DNA of 6,214 nt from Streptosporangiaceae bacterium (lineage in GTDB: Bacteria; Actinomycetota; Actinomycetes; Streptosporangiales; Streptosporangiaceae), in the NCBI GenBank assembly GCA_030045215.1, contig JASIBJ010000359.1:1-6214 (forward strand), read 5' to 3'. The stretch's first letter is position 1, and every line of letters begins with the position of its first letter. The notes under the pieces were generated by a model. That model did no database searches and was not told the origin of the DNA. It saw only the letters and a program-made list of their open reading frames with translations. The translations under genes were made by a program, and so were the position numbers. Below are positions 1 to 5,972 of this stretch, one piece after another.

Positions 1-135
1 GCGATCATCAGGGGCGCCGCGGCGCCGAGTTGGCTGCATGACATCGGGCTCCCGGCCCGGCTGGTCCGCGAGGACGGAACGGTGGAAACGACGGCCGGCT
101 GGCCGCGCGACTATGGGCCGGGAGACGCAGCGTGA
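1..135 (+). CDS. apbE: C-terminal end of probable FAD:protein FMN transferase (ApbE family), 5' truncated by window edge
   Basis: Frame 1 is open from the window edge to a TGA at 133-135, giving the last 44 residues of a protein. The tail contains APSWLHDIGLPARLV followed by a short EDGTVETTAGWP segment. This resembles the C-termini I recall for actinobacterial ApbE proteins, where a WL..LGLPARLV..DG.V...GWP pattern closes the domain. ApbE enzymes use FAD to attach FMN covalently to Ser/Thr of extracytoplasmic flavoproteins such as NqrC, RnfG and FMN-binding-domain proteins. The stop overlaps the GTG start of the next gene (GTGA, 132-135), so the two are probably translationally coupled. The downstream heme and Fe-S redox genes fit an ApbE partner. 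The catalytic region lies outside the window, so the identity rests on a short tail plus context and is moderate only. Confidence 0.6.
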   Translation, partial: AIIRGAAAPSWLHDIGLPARLVREDGTVETTAGWPRDYGPGDAA

Positions 136-872
136 GCACGATCCCAGCCAGCCACGTGGCGGCGATCGTGGTGACCTCCTCGACGCCGCTGTGGTACGCG
201 ACGAGGGCCACCGGGCTGGTGGCACTGGTGCTGCTGACGTTCAGCATGGCCCTCGGGCTGCTGTCCTCGGTCCGCTTTGCCCGGCCGACATGGCCCAGGT
301 TCGTGACGCTCGGCCTGCACAGGAACGTGTCGCTGCTGGCGCTTGCCTTCACCGTCGCCCACATCCTCACCTCGGTGCTCGACGGATTCGTCAACATCCC
401 GATCCAGGACGCCGTCGTCCCGTTCATCTCGTCCTACCGGCCGTTGTGGACCGGCCTCGGTGCGATCGCGTTCGACCTCATGCTCGCTCTGATCGTCACC
501 AGCCTGCTCCGGACGAGAATGACCTACCGCGGCTGGCAGGTCGTGCACTGGACCGCGTACCTGTGCTGGCCGATTGCAGTCGTGCACGGCCTCGGCACCG
601 GCACCGATACCCCCGTACGCTGGGTGCTCGTGCTGACCGGTGCGTGCGTGGCAGTCATTGCCGGCCTCACGCTCTGGCGGTTGATTCGAGGCTGGTCCGC
701 CCGGCCGGTCGCGGCCACGGTCGGCGCGGTCGCCGTGGTGGCGACAATTGTCTTGGGCGCTGCGTGGCTGCGAGCCGGACCGCTTGCTCCTGGCTGGGCT
801 CGCAGATCGGGATCGCCGCCGACCGTGCAAACTCATGCGGGCGTGGCTAAGACGCGAGGGGTTGGCCGATGA
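132..872 (+). CDS. Ferric-reductase-like transmembrane di-heme cytochrome b protein
   Basis: This 246-residue membrane protein has about six hydrophobic helices (roughly residues 24-45, 60-83, 104-126, 136-155, 162-185 and 193-213). Four histidines fall in two helices: H63 and H77 in helix 2, H139 and H152 in helix 4. Spacings of 14 and 13 are the pattern expected for two b-hemes stacked across a membrane in ferric reductase/NOX-type domains. Basic residues concentrate in loops 1-2, 3-4 and 5-6, predicting outside N- and C-termini, an inner heme at H63/H139 and an outer heme at H77/H152. It lacks the FAD and NAD(P)H domains of complete ferric reductases, so it must take electrons from a separate protein. 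The next two genes are good candidates. The GTG start at 132 has GGGAG at 120-124, 7 bases upstream. It overlaps both neighbours by 4 bases. The heme-binding inference is strong; the final electron acceptor is unknown. Confidence 0.88.
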   Translation: MSTIPASHVAAIVVTSSTPLWYATRATGLVALVLLTFSMALGLLSSVRFARPTWPRFVTLGLHRNVSLLALAFTVAHILTSVLDGFVNIPIQDAVVPFISSYRPLWTGLGAIAFDLMLALIVTSLLRTRMTYRGWQVVHWTAYLCWPIAVVHGLGTGTDTPVRWVLVLTGACVAVIAGLTLWRLIRGWSARPVAATVGAVAVVATIVLGAAWLRAGPLAPGWARRSGSPPTVQTHAGVAKTRGVGR

Positions 873-2221
873 GCGCGCCCGACACGGCGGCCGCCGCGGC
901 GGGGCGACCGCCCTCGCGCCTGGAACTGCGCCTGATCCCGGCCGGCGGCCCGCTGGACCTCGCCGCTCACCTGGACCGCTACGGCCCGGTGCAGTTCGGC
1001 GCAGCCGACCGCCTTATCGCCGAGGTCGAGAGGTCGGGCCTGACCGGCCGCGGCGGCGGTGCGTTCCCGGCCGGGCGCAAGCTTCGCGCGGTCGCACGGG
1101 CGGCTCGGCGCGGCCCCAGGAGCGGCGCAGTCGTGGTCGCGAACGGATCAGAGTCGGAGCCGGCCAGCAGCAAGGACACTGTGCTGCTGCGCAGCGCGCC
1201 GCACCTGGTGCTCGACGGGATTGCACTGGCCGCGGCGGCAGTCGGTGCCACGCGCGCTTACCTGTGCCTCGGCGAGCGGGCACAGGCGGGCCAGGGTGCT
1301 CTGCGTGAGGCGATCGCACAGCATGAGCGGGCGGGCTTGAGCCACGTGCCGGTCGAGTTGGCCGCAACGGCGACCGGATACCTGTCCGGCCAGGAGACGG
1401 CGCTGATCTCGACGCTCAACGGCGGCCCGCCGTTGCCCACGCTGGTGCCGCCGCTCCCCGCCGAGCGCGGGGCTCACCGGCGCCCGACGCTCGTGATGAA
1501 CGTCGAGACGCTGGCGCATATCGCGTTGATCGGCCGGTACGGGGCCCGCTGGTTCCGCGAGGTCGGCAGCGAGGCCTCGGCCGGGTCCGCGCTGGTCACC
1601 ATCAGCGGCGCCGTGAGCCGGCCCGGCGTCTACGAGATCCCGCTCGGAACCATGCTCGGCGACATGCTGCAGCGGGCGGGCCTGCCCGAACGGCCGCAGG
1701 CTGTGCTGGCCGGCGGGTACTTCGGCGCCTGGCTGCCGTTGCCGGACGCGCTGGGCCTGGGCCTCAGCGAGGAAGGCTTGCGCCCCGCCGGTGCCGCGCT
1801 CGGGCCTGGCGTACTGGCGGTGCTGCCCGAGTCCCGCTGCGGGCTAGCCGAGACGGCCAGGATCACCGCGTATCTGGCGAGCCAGACCGCAAGGCAGTGC
1901 GGACCGTGCACTAACGGCATGCCCGCGATGGCGGAGGCCATGAACTGGATAGCGTTCGGCCAGCCCGATGCTGACCTGCTCGGCTGGGCGCACGAGCTAA
2001 CCCGGCTCGTGACCGGCCGAGGCGCGTGCCACCTTCCCGACGGCGCCGCCGCCCTGGTCGCCAGCGCGCTTGCCGTATTCGATGCCGACGTGCGCGCGCA
2101 TGCTGCAGTCGGCCCATGTGCGCGTGCCGCCGCGCCGCCGCTGCTGCCGATACCGCGGCCGGGGCAGAACTCACGCGCACGGCTGCCGCGGGGTCGCCAG
2201 ATGTCGCGGAGGGTCGGATGA
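869..2221 (+). CDS. NuoF/RnfC-like FMN and iron-sulfur oxidoreductase with SLBB domain
   Basis: This 450-residue soluble protein resembles the 51-kDa subunit of complex I (NuoF/Nqo1) with RnfC-like traits. The glycine-rich FMN loop GLTGRGGGAFPAGRK is at 57-71. NGSESEP with a following KD at 92-103 corresponds to NuoF NADEGEP...KD but reads more like RnfC NGAECEP. YLSGQETALISTLNG (171-185) and PTLVMNVET (206-214) match further flavin/NADH-domain motifs. An SLBB domain follows at about 240-290 (ISGAVSRPGVYEIP). The Fe-S region has C344-G-P-C347 and C387 in GACHLPDG, matching three of the four N3 ligands; the first Cys of CxxCxxC is Ala. C324 in SRCGLAE may substitute. The likely role is passing electrons between NAD(P)H or ferredoxin and the di-heme membrane protein encoded just upstream. 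The ATG has GAGGGG at 856-861, 7 bases upstream, and overlaps the previous stop as ATGA. The last ~30 residues are Pro/Arg-rich and probably disordered. The true electron donor cannot be told from sequence. Confidence 0.87.
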   Translation: MSAPDTAAAAAGRPPSRLELRLIPAGGPLDLAAHLDRYGPVQFGAADRLIAEVERSGLTGRGGGAFPAGRKLRAVARAARRGPRSGAVVVANGSESEPASSKDTVLLRSAPHLVLDGIALAAAAVGATRAYLCLGERAQAGQGALREAIAQHERAGLSHVPVELAATATGYLSGQETALISTLNGGPPLPTLVPPLPAERGAHRRPTLVMNVETLAHIALIGRYGARWFREVGSEASAGSALVTISGAVSRPGVYEIPLGTMLGDMLQRAGLPERPQAVLAGGYFGAWLPLPDALGLGLSEEGLRPAGAALGPGVLAVLPESRCGLAETARITAYLASQTARQCGPCTNGMPAMAEAMNWIAFGQPDADLLGWAHELTRLVTGRGACHLPDGAAALVASALAVFDADVRAHAAVGPCARAAAPPLLPIPRPGQNSRARLPRGRQMSRRVG

Positions 2222-2466
2222 GCGCCAGGCCATCCGACGGCCGGGCCGCGGCGCGGCCGGGCGATGCGCCGGGGCTGCGCGTCAACCCGATCGCGTGCGA
2301 GGCCCACGGCGTCTGCATCGAGTTGCTGCCGGAGCTGATCAGGGCCGATCCCTGGGGCTACCCGATCATCTCGCGCCGCCCCGTGCCTGCCCAGTTGCTG
2401 CCGCTGGCCCGGCGCGCCGTGGCGTCCTGCCCCACGCTCGCGCTGTTGCTAGGCGGGCAGAAGTAG
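2218..2466 (+). CDS. Small ferredoxin, three-cysteine [3Fe-4S] type
   Basis: This 82-residue protein has a low-complexity 18-residue N-terminus followed by a compact ferredoxin fold. IACEAHGVC supplies C27 and C33, ELLPEL and WGYPII follow, and SCP near the end supplies C71. C-x5-C with a single late CP is the arrangement of the [3Fe-4S] ferredoxins common in actinomycetes, where they often serve P450s or other reductases. Here no P450 is near. It overlaps the NuoF/RnfC-like gene as ATGA (2218-2221), so the likely partner is that protein, with the ferredoxin as donor, acceptor or electron-entry subunit. The frame is open further upstream, to an ATG at 2026, but that extension lies inside the NuoF-like gene and would add arginine-rich sequence. 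The 2218 ATG has GGAGGG at 2208-2213, so I prefer it. It is the last gene before the hairpin at 2521-2557. Confidence 0.88.
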   Translation: MSARPSDGRAAARPGDAPGLRVNPIACEAHGVCIELLPELIRADPWGYPIISRRPVPAQLLPLARRAVASCPTLALLLGGQK

Positions 2467-2520
2467 GCGGAGGCGCAACGCCGCAGCCGCCACCAGCCCC
2501 AGGGCATCTCAAGACGCCAA

Positions 2521-2557
2521 CGGCCCGGTCCGCCGGGATTGACGGCGGGCCGGGCCG
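2521..2557 (+). terminator. Strong GC-rich hairpin, probable terminator between convergent genes
   Basis: Arms 2521-2535 and 2543-2557 pair over 15 positions around a 7-base loop (GGATTGA), all Watson-Crick except one G-U at 2529/2549 in + strand RNA. It is followed by a mildly T-rich GCGTTGTTGCTGACTAG rather than a long U-tract, which is usual in high-GC actinomycetes. On the - strand the wobble becomes an A-C mismatch, so it should work best for the redox operon, but it may also serve the convergent secreted-protein gene in reverse. Confidence 0.72.
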
Positions 2558-2576
2558 GGCTGTGCGTTGTTGCTGA

Positions 2577-3272
2577 CTAGCTGATGAAGACCTTCGGGTT
2601 GTGCTTCACGCTCGTGTCCAGCACAGGACCAAACGTGGCCGTGAACGAGGCGTCGGTGCCCGCGGCCGAGCACAGACTCGTAGACGCCTTGGTGTCTAGC
2701 GCGAAGATCTGGTGGGAGAACGCCACGGTGTTGTGCGTGTTCGAGGAATGCCCCGTCGCGGAAGCCGCGGTGAAAATACACGACTGCGTGGGGAACCCGC
2801 TCACCACGACGGTGGCGTCGAAGCCGGTCGGCTTGCTCTTGCTCGACCCGGCGATGACGATTGGGTCGCCCTTGGCATCGCTGACAGTGCCGGCGTAAGG
2901 CAGATGGATCGCCTTAATGCTCACGGTCGCGGAGTGGCCAGCGACCGTGATCGTGGGGCAGCCGCTGATCGTCTCGCTGGTGATCGAGAGCGTGGCCTTG
3001 CCCTTGGCAGAGGGGTTCTTGACGACCGTTGCCGCGAAGCTGGCCGACTTGCAGGCGGCCGTGGCGCTGCCGATGCTCAGCACGGCCTTCGTGCCCTTCT
3101 CCAGACTGGCCTTGAGCACCGCTCCGTGCTTGACTGCCGTTCCGCCGACCTTTCCGATGGTGAGAACCGCCTTAGGGGCACTGTGCACGCTCGCAGCGAC
3201 CGCGGCGCCAGCTGGCACGGACAGCACCATCGCGGCGCCGGCCGCCAAGGCCAGATAGCGGTACTTACGCAT
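2577..3272 (-). CDS. Secreted protein of unknown family with four cysteines
   Basis: This 231-residue protein has a clear Sec-type signal peptide: MRKYRY, then a hydrophobic stretch (7-19) and a small-residue cleavage region around AAVAA (residues 23-27). The mature part is rich in Ser, Thr, Lys, Ala and Val with alternating hydrophobic residues, suggesting beta-sandwich or Ig-like folding. It has exactly four cysteines (C74, C105, C165, C201), which could make two disulfides outside the cell. There is no lipobox, LPxTG sorting motif, transmembrane anchor or catalytic motif that I recognise, so it is probably released. I recall similar short-signal, VLTIG-type hypothetical proteins in actinomycetes but cannot name a function. 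GGAAAGGA lies 8 bases before the ATG. Base composition is somewhat less GC-extreme than its neighbours, partly because of its Lys/Ser/Thr content. It is convergent with the redox operon, and no sequence feature links it to that operon's function. Confidence 0.85.
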   Translation of the reverse strand: MRKYRYLALAAGAAMVLSVPAGAAVAASVHSAPKAVLTIGKVGGTAVKHGAVLKASLEKGTKAVLSIGSATAACKSASFAATVVKNPSAKGKATLSITSETISGCPTITVAGHSATVSIKAIHLPYAGTVSDAKGDPIVIAGSSKSKPTGFDATVVVSGFPTQSCIFTAASATGHSSNTHNTVAFSHQIFALDTKASTSLCSAAGTDASFTATFGPVLDTSVKHNPKVFIS

Positions 3273-3280
3273 GGATCACG

Positions 3281-3288
3281 TCCTTTCC
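3281..3288 (-). promoter_or_regulatory. Ribosome binding site of the secreted protein gene
   Basis: On the - strand the sequence reads GGAAAGGA, ending 8 bases before the ATG at 3272-3270. It supports that start, which also gives an ideal signal peptide. Confidence 0.75.
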
Positions 3289-3349
3289 GTTGACTTCCGC
3301 TCCTACGCGAAAGACCACGTCTCAACCTAACGGCCCCGTCCCGTCCGCC

Positions 3350-3395
3350 GAAGGCCATAAACCAATGGACTTACCTTTAAGTAACATTCTTTCCG
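3350..3395. promoter_or_regulatory. AT-rich patch in the divergent spacer, candidate promoter/operator region
   Basis: The 183-base spacer 3273-3455 separates the divergent secreted-protein and racemase genes. Inside it, this stretch is only about 37% GC by hand count, against a very high-GC background. It contains the short inverted repeat TTAC-N6-GTAA (3371-3384). On the - strand, TTACTT and TTTATG sit 17 bases apart, a weak -35/-10-like pair. I see no convincing sigma-70 consensus on either strand. Position and composition suggest promoters for one or both divergent genes, possibly with a regulator site. The rest of the spacer holds nothing I can identify apart from the two ribosome binding sites. 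Confidence 0.4.
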
Positions 3396-3444
3396 TCAGG
3401 AGGCCGGGCGCAGACAGCGGCAGCGGCAGACACCCCCGACCCCC

Positions 3445-3449
3445 GGAGG
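3445..3449 (+). promoter_or_regulatory. Ribosome binding site of the racemase gene
   Basis: A perfect GGAGG lies 6 bases before the ATG at 3456. It fixes the start, which aligns with the N-terminus of mycobacterial MCR (both begin near GPL.G.RV.E). Confidence 0.8.
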
Positions 3450-3455
3450 CGGTAG

Positions 3456-4592
3456 ATGGGCCCACTGAACGGCGTGCGCGTCATCGAGATCGCGAGCCTG
3501 GCGCCGGCGCCGTTCGGCTGCATGATCCTGGCCGACCTCGGCGCGGACGTGCTCAGGGTGGACCGGGCCGAGCGCTGCGGGCCGCAGGCGAGGGTGCCGA
3601 CCGACCCGCTCAGCCGCGGCCGCCGCTCGATCGGCCTCAACCTTAAGGAGCGGGACGCCGTCGAAATCCTGCTCCGGCTCGTCGAAGAGGCCGACGTGCT
3701 GGTCGAAGGCTTCCGCCCGGGCGTCGCCGAACGGCTCGGATTCGGGCCCGAGGTTTGCGCGGCGCGCAATCCGAGGCTGATCTTCGCGCGGATGACCGGC
3801 TGGGGGCAGGACGGCCCGCTGGCACCGACGGCAGGCCACGACATCGACTACATCGCGATCTCCGGCGCGCTCGGGCCGATCGGCCGGGCCGGCGAGCGGC
3901 CGGTGCCGCCGCTGAACCTGATCGGAGACTTTGGCGGCGGCGGCATGCTGCTGGCCATGGGAATCCTGGCGGCGCTGGTCGAACGGGCGACTTCGGGCAG
4001 CGGGCAGGTGGTCGATGCCGCCATGGTGGATGGCTCCGCGCTCCTCACCTCGTTCCTTTATGGCTTGCTCGCCACCGGAGCCTGGCAGGACCGGCGCGGC
4101 AGCAACCTGCTCGACGGCGGCGCGCCCTTCTACGACACCTACGTCTGCGCCGACGGAGGCTACGTCGCGGTCGGGGCGCTGGAGCCGCAGTTCTATGCCG
4201 CGCTGCTGGCCGGGCTCGGTCTCGCCGACGCCGGCCTGCCTGCGCAGCACGACCGGGCCGGCTGGCCGGTGCTGCGCGAGAGGTTCGCCGCCGCGTTCGC
4301 CTCCCGCACCAGGGACGCGTGGGCGCAGGTATTCGCCGGAACCGACGCGTGCGTCTTCCCCGTGCTGAGCCTGACCGAGGCGCCGGTCCACCCGCACGCC
4401 GCCGCCCGCAGCTCTTTCATCGAGGTCGGCGGCATCGTGCAGCCGGCCCCGGCTCCTCGATTCAGCCGATCGGCGGCCCGTCACCCGGCGGCACCACCGA
4501 GGCCGGGTGACCACACCGCCGGCGAACTGGCAAAGCTCGGACTGAGCGAGCGCGAGGTCGCCGATCTGCGGGCCAGGGGCGTGATTGGCTGA
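3456..4592 (+). CDS. mcr: Alpha-methylacyl-CoA racemase (family III CoA-transferase fold)
   Basis: This 378-residue cytosolic enzyme probably interconverts (2R)- and (2S)-2-methylacyl-CoA thioesters, the step that lets branched-chain fatty acids or sterol side chains enter beta-oxidation. It is very similar along its length to my memory of Mycobacterium tuberculosis MCR (360 residues). Shared blocks include ADLGADVLRVDR, EGFRPGVAERLGFGPE (84-99), ARMTGWGQDGP (111-121), RPVPPLNLIGDFGGG (148-162), GQVVDAAMVDGS and LDGGAPFYDTY. The known MCR catalytic and binding positions R91, H126, D156 and E241 correspond to R93, H128, D158 and E243, a constant offset of two, so the active site looks intact. 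Other family III members transfer CoA between acids using an Asp nucleophile; the His/Asp pair and GAxEPQFY motif favour racemase. The last 8 bases overlap the MATE gene, indicating one transcript. The substrate is not determined by sequence. Confidence 0.92.
   Translation: MGPLNGVRVIEIASLAPAPFGCMILADLGADVLRVDRAERCGPQARVPTDPLSRGRRSIGLNLKERDAVEILLRLVEEADVLVEGFRPGVAERLGFGPEVCAARNPRLIFARMTGWGQDGPLAPTAGHDIDYIAISGALGPIGRAGERPVPPLNLIGDFGGGGMLLAMGILAALVERATSGSGQVVDAAMVDGSALLTSFLYGLLATGAWQDRRGSNLLDGGAPFYDTYVCADGGYVAVGALEPQFYAALLAGLGLADAGLPAQHDRAGWPVLRERFAAAFASRTRDAWAQVFAGTDACVFPVLSLTEAPVHPHAAARSSFIEVGGIVQPAPAPRFSRSAARHPAAPPRPGDHTAGELAKLGLSEREVADLRARGVIG
4575..4579 (+). promoter_or_regulatory. Ribosome binding site supporting the TTG start of the MATE gene
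   Basis: AGGGG within the end of the racemase gene lies 5 bases before TTG at 4585. The frame has a TGA immediately upstream (4582-4584), and no ATG, GTG or TTG follows before the first membrane helix. TTG 4585 is therefore the only conventional start available. Confidence 0.6.
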
Positions 4593-5958
4593 CAGCCGCC
4601 ACGCCGGGCGCCTAGTCGCCAGCCGTCTGCGTGAAGCTGTCGGAGGGCTGCGCGGGCCGCAGAACGGCGAGATCCTGCGGCTGGCCCTGCCGGCCTTCGG
4701 CGCGCTCGTCGCGGAGCCACTGTTCCTGCTGGCCGATTCCGCGATCGTCGGCCGGCTCGGCACGATCCCGCTCGGCGGCCTGGGCGTGGCCAGCCAGGTG
4801 CTGACCACGCTCGTCAATATCTCGATCTTCCTGGCCTACGGGACGACCGCCGCCGTAGCGCGGCAACTCGGTGCGGGTCACCGTGACGCAGCGATCCGGC
4901 TCGGGATCGACGGCTTGTGGCTAGCCGCGGCCATCGGGGTCGTCGTGCTGGCAGCCGGCTGGCCGCTGGCGCCGCCGCTGGTCCGCGCGTTCGGCGGCAC
5001 GGCGGACGTCAGTCACGAGGCGATCATCTACCTGCGGATCAGCCTGCTCGGCGCGCCCGCCATGCTGATCGTGCTGGCCGGCACCGGCATCCTGCGCGGG
5101 CTCCAGGACACCCGGACGCCCTTGCTCGTCGCGGTGGCGGCCAACGCGGCCAACGTGGTGCTGAACGCGACGTTCGTGCTCGGCCTCCACTGGGGCATCG
5201 CCGGCTCGGCGTGGGGCACGGTGATAGCCCAGGCCGGAACCTGCATCGCCTACCTGCTGGTGGTGTCCCGCGGCGCCAAGCGGGCAGGCGTGAGCCGCCG
5301 AGCCGACCTCGCCGGCGTGCGCTCCGCCGCCTTCGCAGGCGCGTCGCTGGTGCTGCGCACGCTCGCATTGCAGGCGGTCCCGGTCGTGATGACCGCGATC
5401 GCGGCCCGGCAGGGCGATGCGGCCCTGGCCGCGAACCAGGTCGCGATGCGGGTGTGGAACCTGTTCGTGCTCGCGCTCGACGCGATCGCGATCGCCGGCC
5501 AGGCCATCACCGGTCGCTACCTCGGTGCCGGCGACGTCGCCGCGGCCAGGGCCGCAACCCGTCGGATGATTGTGTGGGGCGCCGTCTACGGGGTCATCTT
5601 CTCGGCCGTGCTCCTGGCGATCCGCCCGGCCCTCCCGCCGCTGTTCGGCCTGGCGCCGGACGTGCGCCGGCTGCTGCTTGCCGTCGTGCTCGTCGTGATC
5701 GTGCAGCAGCCGGCGGCAGGGGTGGTGTTCGTGCTCGACGGAGTTCTCATTGGCGCGGGCGACCAGGACTACCTCGCGGTCGCCGGGCTAGTGATACTGG
5801 CGGTCTTCTGGGCTGCGGCCTGGGCCGTGGTGACGACCGGCGCGGGCCTGGTCGCGCTCTGGCTCGCGTACTGCGCGTGGATGGCGGCAAGGTTCGCGAC
5901 GCTTACGCTGCGCGTGCGGGGAACGAACTGGCTCGTCACTGGGGCGGTCCGCCGCTGA
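4585..5958 (+). CDS. MATE family multidrug/metabolite efflux transporter (DinF-like)
   Basis: This 457-residue protein is rich in hydrophobic helices, with a probable 12-helix topology in two related halves, the usual MATE size. The first helix begins near residue 29 (EILRLALPAFGALVAEP), followed by LADSAIVGRLG and FLAYGTTAAVARQLGAG, typical of the DinF branch. LRGLQDTRTP (170-179), with NAANVVLN and GIAGSAWGTVIAQ following, matches a family signature. In the second half, AANQVAMRVWNL (from A282) and GQAITGRYLGAGD repeat the pattern. Such proteins export organic cations, drugs or metabolites in exchange for H+ or Na+. The start is TTG, overlapping the racemase stop by 8 bases, so expression is probably coupled. 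The natural substrate is unknown; the link to racemase suggests, but does not show, export of a lipid-related or secondary metabolite. No truncation is seen. Confidence 0.92.
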   Translation: MADSRHAGRLVASRLREAVGGLRGPQNGEILRLALPAFGALVAEPLFLLADSAIVGRLGTIPLGGLGVASQVLTTLVNISIFLAYGTTAAVARQLGAGHRDAAIRLGIDGLWLAAAIGVVVLAAGWPLAPPLVRAFGGTADVSHEAIIYLRISLLGAPAMLIVLAGTGILRGLQDTRTPLLVAVAANAANVVLNATFVLGLHWGIAGSAWGTVIAQAGTCIAYLLVVSRGAKRAGVSRRADLAGVRSAAFAGASLVLRTLALQAVPVVMTAIAARQGDAALAANQVAMRVWNLFVLALDAIAIAGQAITGRYLGAGDVAAARAATRRMIVWGAVYGVIFSAVLLAIRPALPPLFGLAPDVRRLLLAVVLVVIVQQPAAGVVFVLDGVLIGAGDQDYLAVAGLVILAVFWAAAWAVVTTGAGLVALWLAYCAWMAARFATLTLRVRGTNWLVTGAVRR

Positions 5959-5972
5959 CTGCGGTCAGTGGC
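5951..5972. terminator. Short hairpin spanning both convergent stop codons, possible bidirectional terminator
   Basis: Arms 5951-5959 (GCCGCTGAC) and 5964-5972 (GTCAGTGGC) form a 9-base-pair stem with a TGCG loop. In + strand RNA there is one G-U pair; on the - strand this becomes A-C. The stem contains the MATE TGA (5956-5958) and the complement of the small gene's TGA (5965-5967), which pair directly. No U-tract follows on either side, so termination is plausible but unproven. Confidence 0.5.

Noticed and set aside
38..850. Open frame of 270 codons on the + strand over the di-heme gene
   Set aside because: Arg/His-rich shadow of the di-heme gene in another frame, with no hydrophobic helices and no family motif.
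2026..2217. N-terminal extension of the ferredoxin to an upstream ATG
   Set aside because: The extension lies in the NuoF-like coding region, is arginine/cysteine-rich nonsense-like sequence, and the ATG at 2218 has a GGAGGG site and a standard ATGA overlap.
3412..3430. Short CAGCGG/CAG-like reiteration upstream of the racemase
   Set aside because: Only two to three imperfect short units in GC-rich sequence; not enough to call a tandem repeat.
3290..3646. Open frame of 118 codons on the + strand starting in the divergent spacer
   Set aside because: It runs out of frame into the racemase gene, has no ribosome binding site, and becomes arginine-rich where it overlaps the racemase.
3396..4817. 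Long open frame of 473 codons on the - strand opposite the racemase and the MATE start
   Set aside because: Its composition is Arg/Pro/Gly/Gln-rich with no recognisable motif, and it lies antisense to a racemase with complete family motifs. High GC makes such antisense frames common.
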